Positions 1 to 5,907 of a stretch of 6,820 nucleotides of DNA are shown one piece after another. How positions within the stretch are numbered: the stretch's first letter is position 1; every line of letters begins with the position of its first letter. This stretch comes from an uncultured Clostridia bacterium (GTDB lineage Bacteria > Bacillota > Clostridia > Oscillospirales > UMGS1783), in the NCBI GenBank assembly GCA_937892635.1, contig CALBKB010000143.1, positions 1 through 6,820 of the forward strand. The letters are read 5' to 3'. Below the pieces are notes generated by a model. The model ran no database searches. It was given only the letters and a program-made list of their open reading frames with translations, and was not told where the DNA came from. A program made the translations under genes and the position numbers.

Positions 1-1030
1 TCTGCGGGAGATCGCGTATCTGCGGCCGCGGACACGGCTTTTCCAGGCCGTATTCCGGGTGCGGAGCGTGGCGGCGATGGCCATACACACCTACTTCCAG
101 GACCGGGGATACGTATACGTACACACGCCCCTGATCACCGGGAACGACGCGGAGGGTGCGGGCAACACCTTTACCGTGACCACGCTGGACATGGCCAAGG
201 TCAAGGGCGAGCCCGATTTTTCACGCGACTTTTTCGGCAAGCAGACCTCGCTGGCCGTAACCGGACAGCTGGAGGGCGAAACCTTTGCGCTGGCCTTTAA
301 GAAGATTTACACCTTCGGCCCTACCTTCCGCGCCGAGAACTCCAACACCAAGACCCACGCGGCCGAGTTCTGGATGATCGAGCCCGAGGTGGCCTTTATG
401 GATCTGGACGGACTGATGGATCTGGAAGAGGACTTCCTCAAATCGGTCATCGGCTACGTGCTCGACACCTGCCCCACCGAGCTGGCCTTCCTGGACAAAT
501 ACACGGGAGGCGGCTTGCTGGATAAGTTAAACGCCTTCATGGCGTCCCACGCCGCGCGCCTCTCGCACGAGCAGGCCATTGACGCGCTGCTGGCGTCGGG
601 CATCGACTTTGAGTTTACACCCAAGCACGGCGAGGATCTGGCCAAAGAGCATGAGAAATACCTCACTGAGGTCTACTGCAAGTCGCCCGTCTTCGTCTAC
701 GACTGGCCCAAGGATATCAAGGCCTTCTACATGCGTCAAAACGACGACGGCAAGACGGTGGCGGCGGTTGACCTGCTGGTGCCGGGTGCCGGCGAATTGA
801 TGGGCGGTTCTCAGCGCGAGGAGCGCATCGACCTGCTGGAAGACCGCATCGCGCAGATGGGTATTTCGGCCGGCGATATGGACTGGTATATCAAGCTGCG
901 TAAGTACGGCGGCTGCAAGCACGCCGGCTTCGGCATGGGCTTTGAGCGTCTGCTCATCTACCTCACGGGCGTGGATAACATCCGCGACGTCATCCCCTAC
1001 CCCCGCACCCCGAACAACTGCGAATTCTAA
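1..1030 (+). CDS. asnS: Asparaginyl-tRNA synthetase, 3' part (5' end outside window)
   Basis: Class II aminoacyl-tRNA synthetase that charges tRNA-Asn with asparagine in the cytoplasm. The reading frame is open from base 2 (LREIAYLRPRTRLF), so the gene begins upstream and the GTG at 59 is not its start. About 342 residues of the catalytic core are present; the N-terminal OB-fold anticodon-binding domain is missing. Visible marks are the RPRT..F..VFRVRS segment leading into motif 1, the EGAG and VTTLD signature, motif 2 (FRAENSNTKTHAAEFWMIEPE), GAGELMGGSQREERID, and motif 3 (GFGMGFERLL) followed by the typical asparaginyl ending NIRDVIPYPRTPNN. The EPE after motif 2 and the ending favour AsnRS over AspRS. 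It stops with TAA at 1028 and is followed immediately by a terminator. Confidence 0.96.
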   Translation, partial: LREIAYLRPRTRLFQAVFRVRSVAAMAIHTYFQDRGYVYVHTPLITGNDAEGAGNTFTVTTLDMAKVKGEPDFSRDFFGKQTSLAVTGQLEGETFALAFKKIYTFGPTFRAENSNTKTHAAEFWMIEPEVAFMDLDGLMDLEEDFLKSVIGYVLDTCPTELAFLDKYTGGGLLDKLNAFMASHAARLSHEQAIDALLASGIDFEFTPKHGEDLAKEHEKYLTEVYCKSPVFVYDWPKDIKAFYMRQNDDGKTVAAVDLLVPGAGELMGGSQREERIDLLEDRIAQMGISAGDMDWYIKLRKYGGCKHAGFGMGFERLLIYLTGVDNIRDVIPYPRTPNNCEF

Positions 1031-1033
1031 ACG

Positions 1034-1063
1034 AAAAAATCCACCCGATCGGGTGGATTTTTT
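1034..1063. terminator. Bidirectional intrinsic terminator between asnS and the XRE gene
   Basis: This is a perfect 30-base palindrome: six A, TCCACCC, the GATC centre, then the exact mirror ending in six T. In either direction it gives a G/C-rich stem followed by a T-run. It lies 3 bases after the asnS stop codon and overlaps the stop codon of the convergent minus-strand XRE gene (1062-1064). One element therefore probably ends both transcripts. Confidence 0.9.
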
Positions 1064-1304
1064 ATTGGATCTCTTGCTCTAACTTGCGAAATTCGTCGGT
1101 GTCAAAAAAGTCGGCGAGGGTGATTTCCAACCCATCACACAGTTTCTTGATGGTGGCAATCCCCGGATTTTTGCTCTGATCGTAAAAAATCGACTTTACC
1201 GTCGTGTAGGGTACGCCGGACAGCGTCGCTAATCGGCAAAAGTTGATATCTCTTTGATAACACAGCTCTTCCAGCCGCCTCTTGACCGCTTGGGTAACCT
1301 TCAT
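1062..1304 (-). CDS. Small XRE-family (Cro/C1-type helix-turn-helix) transcriptional regulator
   Basis: An 80-residue protein that is essentially one DNA-binding domain. After an N-terminal helix (residues 5-17), the HTH runs from about residue 20 to 42 (INFCRLATLSGVPYTTVKSIF), with LATLSGVP as the turn and TVKSIF as the recognition helix. Then come helix 4 (IATIKKLCDGLEI) and the family's usual LADFFD ending. There is no sensor or peptidase domain, so any signal input is unknown. Translation is well supported: on the minus strand TTAGGAG (complement of 1312-1318) lies about 7 bases before the ATG at 1304. The small-protein gene at 1371-1541 lies upstream on the same strand, 66 bases away. 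The proteins it controls cannot be read from the sequence; autoregulation from the intervening spacer is a reasonable guess. Confidence 0.9.
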   Translation of the reverse strand: MKVTQAVKRRLEELCYQRDINFCRLATLSGVPYTTVKSIFYDQSKNPGIATIKKLCDGLEITLADFFDTDEFRKLEQEIQ

Positions 1305-1327
1305 GCCATCACTCCTAACGCATCCAT

Positions 1328-1335
1328 TGTATACA
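1328..1335. promoter_or_regulatory. Short palindrome TGTATACA upstream of the XRE gene, possible operator
   Basis: A perfect 8-bp dyad in the spacer between the XRE start (1304) and the small-protein stop (1371). It lies downstream of candidate -10 boxes and near the ribosome binding site, where an autorepressor could act. Eight-base palindromes also occur by chance in A/T-rich spacers, so this is only a candidate. Confidence 0.2.
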
Positions 1336-1361
1336 GTTGGTCAGGAGTTTATGGACTATAT

Positions 1362-1400
1362 ATTATACGATTATACGATATTTCGTCCTTTTTGAGCCAA
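1362..1400 (-). promoter_or_regulatory. Candidate minus-strand promoter for the XRE gene
   Basis: On the minus strand two TATAAT hexamers occur in tandem (complements of 1370-1375 and 1362-1367), part of an 8-base direct repeat TCGTATAA that overlaps the small-protein stop codon. A weak -35 candidate, TTGGCT (complement of 1395-1400), is 19 bases from the first TATAAT. The -10 boxes are perfect but the -35 and spacing are poor, so the call is tentative. Read-through from the small gene is the alternative source of XRE mRNA. Confidence 0.35.
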
Positions 1401-1541
1401 GAGCAGGGCGAATTCAATAAATTCGTCGACCGAGCAAGCCAGGCCTGCCGAGCGCAAGGCGGCAAGCATCTCCTGCTTGACCTGCTTGGGAGAAACGCCT
1501 TCCTGTTGTGCGATCTGTTTTATAATGTCCCTTTCCTTCAT
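1371..1541 (-). CDS. Small 56-residue helical protein of unknown function
   Basis: This short gene runs from ATG at 1541 to TAA at 1371-1373 on the minus strand. It begins MKERDIIKQIAQQEGVSPKQ and ends in LLLAQKGRNIV. Support is strong for its size: AAGGAGGGT (complement of 1548-1556) sits 6-7 bases before the ATG, and the codons follow local usage. Residues 5-30 show the pattern IxxxIAxxxGVSxxxVxxEMxxAL, a short helix-turn-helix-like repeat. I recall this from small clostridial proteins often labelled as Spo0A C-terminal-domain-like. The second half (VDEFIEFALLLAQ) is a predicted amphipathic helix. It has no signal peptide or convincing membrane span and a single Cys (C36). It lies upstream of and co-directional with the XRE gene, 66 bases apart. 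The function is not known and the Spo0A-like label is only a resemblance. Confidence 0.75.
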   Translation of the reverse strand: MKERDIIKQIAQQEGVSPKQVKQEMLAALRSAGLACSVDEFIEFALLLAQKGRNIV

Positions 1542-1677
1542 CGTTTTACCCTCCTTGGATTACAAGTATACGAAATATAGTCTATCGAAAATTGTCGAAC
1601 GGTGGAAAGTTGGGAATTTTTATAAAATGGGATTTTATTTTGAGAGATTGTATGATATGATAGGACAAAAGGCAAGC

Positions 1678-1684
1678 AAGGGAG
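1678..1684 (+). promoter_or_regulatory. Ribosome binding site that decides the rhaB start
   Basis: AAGGGAG ends one base before the ATG at 1686 but 7 bases before the in-frame ATG at 1692. Normal Shine-Dalgarno spacing favours 1692, giving a protein that begins MTYYCAIDIG rather than MVMTYYCAIDIG. Confidence 0.7.
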
Positions 1685-1691
1685 TATGGTT

Positions 1692-3038
1692 ATGACCTAT
1701 TATTGTGCAATTGATATCGGCGCTTCGTCGGGGCGGCACATACTCGGCTGGGTGGAAGACGGACAGATCCGCATGCAGGAAGTTTACCGTTTCCCCAACG
1801 GGTCGGTGACGGTCGACGGGCATTTGAAATGGGATTTGGATGCCTTGGCATTTCACCTGTTTGAAGGGCTGCGCGCCTGCAAGGCGGCGGGCAAGATTCC
1901 GGTGAGCGTGGGCATTGACACCTGGGGGGTAGACTACGTTCTGCTCCAAGAGGGCAAGGTTTGCGGCGGCGGATATCACTACCGTGACGACCGTACCGAG
2001 GGCATGCGCGAGAAGGCCAACGCCATCATAGAGGAAGCCACCATGTATGAGCGCACCGGCATCAGTTATCAGCCCTACAACACCCTCTATCAGTTGATGG
2101 CCGAGGAGGTGGGGCAGGCGGATACGTTGCTGTTCATGCCCTGCTATTTGAGCTATCTGCTGTGCGGCGTGGCGGCGCACGAGTATACCATTGCCTCGAC
2201 CTCGGGGCTGTTGGCGGCGGCGACGGGCGACTGGGACCGCGAGCTGATCGGCAAGTTGGGGTTGCCTCTTTCCTTATTCAAAGAAAAGCCGTTGCCGCCC
2301 GGCAGTCGGCTGGGCTCCTTTACCGCACAGGCGCGGGAGAGCATCGGGTTTGACTGCACGGTGGTGCTTCCTGCCACCCACGATACGGGCAGTGCCTACA
2401 TGGCGGTGCCGGCCAAAGACCAAAACAGTGTCTATCTCTCGTCGGGCACATGGAGCCTGCTGGGCTTGGAAAATCCGACGCCCATTACCAACGCGGCGGC
2501 GCGTGAGGCGGGATTCACCAACGAGGGCGGTTACGGCTCGATCCGTCTGCTCAAAAACATCATGGGCATGTGGATGTTGCAGAACCTGCGCAAGGAGGAG
2601 AACGAAAAAGACTTTACGGCACCGGCGCGTTGGGCGCAGGAATCGAGCATAGAGAGTATCGTTGACGTCAACGATGACGCCTTTATGGCGCCCGACAGCA
2701 TGCGTGATGCCATTACGGACTATTGCCGTGAGCACGGGCTGGCGGTGCCGCAAAACCGCAACGATCTGGCCCGCATCATCTACCGCTCGCTGGCCCACTG
2801 CTACAAGGTGGCGGTGGCCGATCTGGAAGTGCTGGTGGGGCGCAAGTTTACCGCCATGAACATTGTGGGCGGCGGCGCCAACGACCGCTACCTCAACCGT
2901 CTGACCGAGGAGGCGACGGGGCTGCCGGTGACGGCGGGACCGACCGAGGGCACGGCGATGGGCAACCTGATGGCGCAGATGATCGCCGACGGGCAATTTG
3001 ACTGCCTGCAACAGGCGCGGCAATATATTTTGGCTTGA
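1692..3038 (+). CDS. rhaB: Rhamnulokinase (L-rhamnulose kinase)
   Basis: Cytoplasmic FGGY-family sugar kinase that phosphorylates L-rhamnulose to L-rhamnulose 1-phosphate with ATP, the second intracellular step of rhamnose breakdown. It is 448 residues from the preferred start, somewhat shorter than the E. coli enzyme (489). Visible signatures are the N-terminal phosphate-binding loop (AIDIGASSGRHI), the substrate segment GIDTWGVDYVLL with the FGGY-family Asp, the YHYRDDRT segment, ATHDTGSAY, the ATP-site motif SSGTWSLLG, and the C-terminal adenosine-binding GGGANDRYLN and PTEGTAMGN. GASSGR and GIDTWGVD separate rhamnulokinase from xylulo- and glycerol kinases. No rhaA, rhaD, rhaM, transporter or AraC-type regulator lies in the window, so it is an orphan here. 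No clear terminator follows; its stop codon overlaps the -35 box of the next promoter. Confidence 0.94.
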   Translation: MTYYCAIDIGASSGRHILGWVEDGQIRMQEVYRFPNGSVTVDGHLKWDLDALAFHLFEGLRACKAAGKIPVSVGIDTWGVDYVLLQEGKVCGGGYHYRDDRTEGMREKANAIIEEATMYERTGISYQPYNTLYQLMAEEVGQADTLLFMPCYLSYLLCGVAAHEYTIASTSGLLAAATGDWDRELIGKLGLPLSLFKEKPLPPGSRLGSFTAQARESIGFDCTVVLPATHDTGSAYMAVPAKDQNSVYLSSGTWSLLGLENPTPITNAAAREAGFTNEGGYGSIRLLKNIMGMWMLQNLRKEENEKDFTAPARWAQESSIESIVDVNDDAFMAPDSMRDAITDYCREHGLAVPQNRNDLARIIYRSLAHCYKVAVADLEVLVGRKFTAMNIVGGGANDRYLNRLTEEATGLPVTAGPTEGTAMGNLMAQMIADGQFDCLQQARQYILA

Positions 3039-3063
3039 CTTTATGTGACAAGTTTCATATAAT
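3035..3063 (+). promoter_or_regulatory. Consensus sigma-A promoter for the SCIFF operon
   Basis: TTGACT (3035-3040), a 17-base spacer, then TATAAT (3058-3063). This is one mismatch from the ideal housekeeping promoter. The -35 box overlaps the TGA stop codon of rhaB. Transcription would start near 3070, leaving a leader of roughly 25 bases that holds AGGGAGG (3081-3087) 8 bases before the SCIFF ATG. The quality of both elements predicts high constitutive expression of the precursor. Confidence 0.88.
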
Positions 3064-3095
3064 AGAAACAAGAATATTCGAGGGAGGAAGATACC

Positions 3096-3245
3096 ATGAA
3101 GCATATTCAGACCATGGCGACCCGCAATCTCTGCGAGAGCGCTAAAAACGGCGGCTGCGGCGAGTGCCAGACCTCTTGCCAGTCGGCCTGCAAGACTTCC
3201 TGCGGCATTGCCAATCAGGCTTGCGAAAAGAAGGACAACGAATAA
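3096..3245 (+). CDS. SCIFF ranthipeptide precursor (Cys-rich RiPP)
   Basis: A 49-residue ribosomally made peptide of the SCIFF family ('six cysteines in forty-five residues'), the substrate of the radical SAM maturase encoded next. The start MKHIQTMATRNL matches the family leader (MKHIKT...NL), and the core GECQTSCQSACKTSC followed by xxANQxCEK is nearly invariant. Cysteines are at 13, 21, 24, 28, 32, 36 and 43. The last six are the canonical set; C13 is extra. In the characterised family member a thioether joins Cys32 to Thr37, but residue 37 here is Gly, so the usual acceptor is missing. The tail (EKKDNE) extends past the last Cys. In solventogenic clostridia SCIFF products have been linked to quorum sensing. 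No protease or dedicated exporter is visible here. A strong ribosome binding site and consensus promoter precede it. Confidence 0.95.
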   Translation: MKHIQTMATRNLCESAKNGGCGECQTSCQSACKTSCGIANQACEKKDNE

Positions 3246-3246
3246 G

Positions 3247-3273
3247 AAAATGCCGCCTGCGGGCGGCATTTTT
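3247..3273 (+). terminator. Intrinsic terminator between SCIFF and its maturase
   Basis: AAAATGCCGCC (3247-3257) pairs with GGCGGCATTTT (3262-3272) around a four-base loop, and the stem is followed by a T-run (five T at 3269-3273). It starts one base after the SCIFF stop codon, and the maturase ATG comes 15 bases later with no room for its own promoter. The maturase must therefore depend on read-through, which would set a high precursor-to-enzyme ratio. Confidence 0.85.
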
Positions 3274-3287
3274 ACTGTGAGGATAGC

Positions 3288-4631
3288 ATGGTTCACCAAT
3301 ATACATTAAACGGATACAACATTATTATCGACACCTGCTCGGGCGGCGTGCACGCGGTGGACGAGATGGCCTATGACATGATCGGCCGTTTCGAGAAGGA
3401 AAGCCGCGAGGCGATTTTGGCCGATTGGCCCGACGGCGGCGAGTGCTACGACGAGATCGCGGCGCTGGCGGCGGCAGGGCAGCTGTTCACGCCCGACACC
3501 TTTGAAGATAAGGCGGCGACCCTCAAGGCCAAGACGGCGGGGGTGGTCAAGGCGCTGTGCCTGCACGTGGCGCACACCTGCAACCTCAACTGCGCCTACT
3601 GCTTTGCCGCGCAGGGCAACTACCACGGCGAGCGGGCGGTCATGTCCTTCGAGGTGGGCAAGCGGCCACTCGATTTTCTCGTGGAACATTCGGGGACGCG
3701 GCGCAATTTGGAAGTCGACTTTTTCGGCGGCGAGCCGCTGATGAATTTTCAGGTGGTCAAGGACCTGGTGGCCTATGCCCGAAGCATAGAAAAAGAGAAG
3801 CATAAAAATTTCCGTTTCACCCTGACCCCCAACGGTCTGCTCATTGACCCCGACGTTATCGCGTTTGCCAATCGCGAGATGAGCAACGTCGTCTTGTCGC
3901 TCGACGGACGTAAGGAGATTCACGACGGCTACCGCGTTGACTACGCCGGCAACGGCTCCTTTGAGCGGATCGTGCCCAAGTTCCAAGAGCTGGTCAAGGC
4001 GCGCGGCGGCAAGAACTACTATATGCGCGGCACCTTCACCCATCGCAACCCCGATTTTCTCAAGGACGTGCAAACCATGCTCGATCTGGGCTTTCGCGAG
4101 CTGAGCATGGAGCCGGTGGTGTGCGCGCCCGAGGACGCGGCGGCGCTGACCGAGGAGGATCTGGCGGTGGTGATGCAGCAATACGAGGAGCTGGCCGCGC
4201 TGATGCTCCGAAAAGACGGTGAGGGCGACCCCTTCACCTTCTACCATTACATGATCGATCTGCAGGGCGGACCCTGCATCTACAAGCGCATTTCGGGCTG
4301 TGGCTCGGGCACCGAGTACATGGCCGTTACCCCGCAGGGCGACCTCTATCCCTGCCATCAGTTCGTGGGGGATGAGGCCTTCAAGCTGGGCGACATCTGG
4401 CAGGGTGTGACCAACACCAAAAAGCAGGACGAGTTTCGCGATTGCAACGTTTACGCCCGTCCCGACTGCAAGGATTGCTGGGCCAAACTCTACTGCTCGG
4501 GCGGCTGTGCCGCCAACGCCTACCATGCCACGGGCGACATCAAGGGCATTTACGAGCCGGGCTGTCGGCTCTTCCGCAAACGCATGGAGTGCGCCATTAT
4601 GGTGGCGGTGGCGAGGAATTTGCAGGCATGA
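3288..4631 (+). CDS. SCIFF maturase: radical SAM/SPASM thioether-forming enzyme
   Basis: A 447-residue iron-sulfur enzyme expected to bind the SCIFF leader and, using S-adenosylmethionine, form the Cys-to-residue thioether of the mature ranthipeptide. Residues 1-75 form the N-terminal region expected to hold the peptide-recognition (RRE-like) fold. The radical SAM cluster motif is C98-N-L-N-C102-A-Y-C105, followed by the SAM-binding GGEP at 147-150 and LSLDG near 204. The C-terminal SPASM region carries C330, C338, C356, C386, C394, C397, C403, C407 and C426, including GDLYPCHQF and CKDCWAKLYCSGGC, ligands for auxiliary 4Fe-4S clusters. TGAGGAT (3278-3284) precedes the ATG. The order precursor, then maturase, is the standard SCIFF arrangement. 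Its last codons overlap the next gene (ATGA at 4628-4631). The family assignment is secure; the exact bond made on this variant precursor is not. Confidence 0.95.
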   Translation: MVHQYTLNGYNIIIDTCSGGVHAVDEMAYDMIGRFEKESREAILADWPDGGECYDEIAALAAAGQLFTPDTFEDKAATLKAKTAGVVKALCLHVAHTCNLNCAYCFAAQGNYHGERAVMSFEVGKRPLDFLVEHSGTRRNLEVDFFGGEPLMNFQVVKDLVAYARSIEKEKHKNFRFTLTPNGLLIDPDVIAFANREMSNVVLSLDGRKEIHDGYRVDYAGNGSFERIVPKFQELVKARGGKNYYMRGTFTHRNPDFLKDVQTMLDLGFRELSMEPVVCAPEDAAALTEEDLAVVMQQYEELAALMLRKDGEGDPFTFYHYMIDLQGGPCIYKRISGCGSGTEYMAVTPQGDLYPCHQFVGDEAFKLGDIWQGVTNTKKQDEFRDCNVYARPDCKDCWAKLYCSGGCAANAYHATGDIKGIYEPGCRLFRKRMECAIMVAVARNLQA

Positions 4632-5812
4632 GAACGCCCATTTGTGATTTTGTACGCGCCTACGCCAAAACCCGACTGCACATGCCGGGGCATAAGGGAG
4701 TAGGACCGTTGGGGTGCGAAGGATACGATATTACCGAGGTGGCAGGGGCAGACAGCCTCTACACCGCGCAGGGGATCATTGCCGAGAGCGAGGCCAACGC
4801 CTCTTCCCTCTTCGGCTGTCCCACCTTTTATTCGACCGAGGGGTCGAGCCATTGCATTCGCGCCATGCTCTATCTGGCCACGCGGCACAAGCGGCGCATC
4901 CTCGCCGCCCGCAATTGCCACACCGCCTTTTTGTCGGCGGCGGCCCTGTTGGATCTGGAGGTCGACTGGCTGGAGGAGGACACGGTGATCACCGCCGACT
5001 ACGCCGCCGTCTATCTGACCTCGCCCGATTACCTGGGAAATATCGCCGATATCGCGGCGATGGCGCGGCGGTGTCATGCGGTGGGCGTCAAACTGTTGGT
5101 GGACAACGCCCACGGCGCCTATCTGCGCTTTCTCGACCCGTCGCGGCATCCGATGGATCTGGGGGCCGACCTGTGCTGTGACAGCGCGCACAAGACCCTG
5201 CCCGTGCTGACGGGCGGCGCCTATCTGCACACCCGCGAGCGCGACGGCGTCAAGGAGGCTTTGGCGCTGTTCGGATCGACCAGTCCCTCCTATTTGATTC
5301 TACAATCGCTTGACGCCGCCAATGCCTATTTGGCGCAGTTTCGGCCCCGTCCTCTCGTCCTGGATCAACCCTTTGCGCGGGTGGGCGATGAGCCGATGAA
5401 GATCACCTTAGCGCCCAAGTCAAGAGGCTATACGGGGTTGGAGCTGGCCGACATCCTGCGCCAAGCGGGGTTGGAGTGCGAATTTGCCGATCCCGATTAT
5501 CTGGTGCTCATGCCGGCGCCCGAGCAGGACCTGTCGGGGTTGGCCAAGGCGCTTGACCTGCCGGCCCGCGAGCCCATCACCCAAGCCCCGCCCCTGCCCG
5601 TACGCGCACGGCGGATGATGAGCCTGCGCCAAGCCATGCTGGCGCCGTCCGAGTCGGTACCCATCGGCGCGGCGGTGGGTAAGGTGCTGGCGCAGCCGAG
5701 CGTTTTTTGCCCGCCTGCCATCCCGATTTTGGTATGCGGCGAGGTGATTGACGAGGCGGCAGCGGCGGCCTTTGCCTATTACGGAATAAAAAGAGTAAGA
5801 ATTGTAAAATAA
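4628..5812 (+). CDS. Compact PLP-dependent Orn/Lys/Arg decarboxylase-family enzyme
   Basis: A fold-type I PLP enzyme related to the SpeA/YaaO group of lysine, ornithine and arginine decarboxylases; substrate unknown. The ATG at 4628 overlaps the maturase stop (ATGA), with GAGGAA at 4613-4618, so translation is coupled; a longer reading frame upstream to 4442 lies inside the maturase and is not used. The protein has 394 residues: LHMPGHKG (17-24), DITEVAGADSLY (34-45), TEGSS (70-74), the cofactor-stacking His in NCHTA (H98), LLVDNAHGAY with D159 contacting the PLP ring nitrogen, and SAHKT with the Schiff-base Lys at 189. STSPSYL follows at 217-223, and the C-terminal decarboxylase tail ends PPAIPILVCGEVI. 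It is about 90 residues shorter than YaaO-type enzymes, mainly through loss of helices after the STSPSYL region, but no catalytic residue is obviously lost. It has no arginine-operon or polyamine neighbours. Confidence 0.85.
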   Translation: MRTPICDFVRAYAKTRLHMPGHKGVGPLGCEGYDITEVAGADSLYTAQGIIAESEANASSLFGCPTFYSTEGSSHCIRAMLYLATRHKRRILAARNCHTAFLSAAALLDLEVDWLEEDTVITADYAAVYLTSPDYLGNIADIAAMARRCHAVGVKLLVDNAHGAYLRFLDPSRHPMDLGADLCCDSAHKTLPVLTGGAYLHTRERDGVKEALALFGSTSPSYLILQSLDAANAYLAQFRPRPLVLDQPFARVGDEPMKITLAPKSRGYTGLELADILRQAGLECEFADPDYLVLMPAPEQDLSGLAKALDLPAREPITQAPPLPVRARRMMSLRQAMLAPSESVPIGAAVGKVLAQPSVFCPPAIPILVCGEVIDEAAAAAFAYYGIKRVRIVK

Positions 5813-5815
5813 GGG

Positions 5816-5844
5816 TTGCATTTTGTCGAAAAAGGGTGTATAAT
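5816..5844 (+). promoter_or_regulatory. Promoter of the glycine riboswitch/symporter transcript
   Basis: TTGCAT (5816-5821), a 17-base spacer and a perfect TATAAT (5839-5844). It begins 3 bases after the stop codon of the PLP enzyme gene, with no terminator between, so some read-through from the SCIFF operon is possible. Predicted transcription start is near 5851, about 57 bases before the aptamer. Confidence 0.85.
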
Positions 5845-5907
5845 CACTCACATAATTTCATAGCGCCGTATGATGGTGGCAGAACAAACGGACTGTGACC
5901 GGACGGA

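Noticed and set aside
1062..1541. Toxin-antitoxin module made of the XRE protein and the small upstream protein
   Set aside because: The small protein does not resemble a known toxin family, the genes are 66 bases apart rather than overlapping, and an XRE domain alone is not enough evidence.
1254..1580. Plus-strand frame of 108 residues
   Set aside because: It is antisense to the small minus-strand gene and the XRE start. No ribosome binding site fits, and the minus-strand genes have excellent ones.
1592..1650. Possible rhaB promoter (TTGTCG or TTGGGA with TATAAA or TTTTAT)
   Set aside because: No combination gives both a fair -35/-10 pair and 16-18 base spacing, so no promoter is annotated although one must exist in 1542-1680 or upstream.
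2274..3299. 341-residue open frame antisense to rhaB and across SCIFF
   Set aside because: It would run over two clear plus-strand genes, a consensus promoter and a terminator. The sequence is low-complexity Arg/His-rich with no domain.
3306..4526. Long (406-residue) open frame antisense to the SCIFF maturase
   Set aside because: It mirrors a gene with G/C-rich third positions. Its translation is rich in His, Val and Ala with no recognisable domain, while the plus strand encodes an unmistakable radical SAM enzyme.
4442..4627. In-frame upstream extension of the PLP enzyme (456-residue version)
   Set aside because: The extra 62 residues overlap the conserved SPASM end of the maturase and are Arg/Leu-rich out-of-frame sequence. 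The ATG at 4628 has a ribosome binding site and the stop-start overlap, and begins just ahead of the conserved LHMPGHKG motif.
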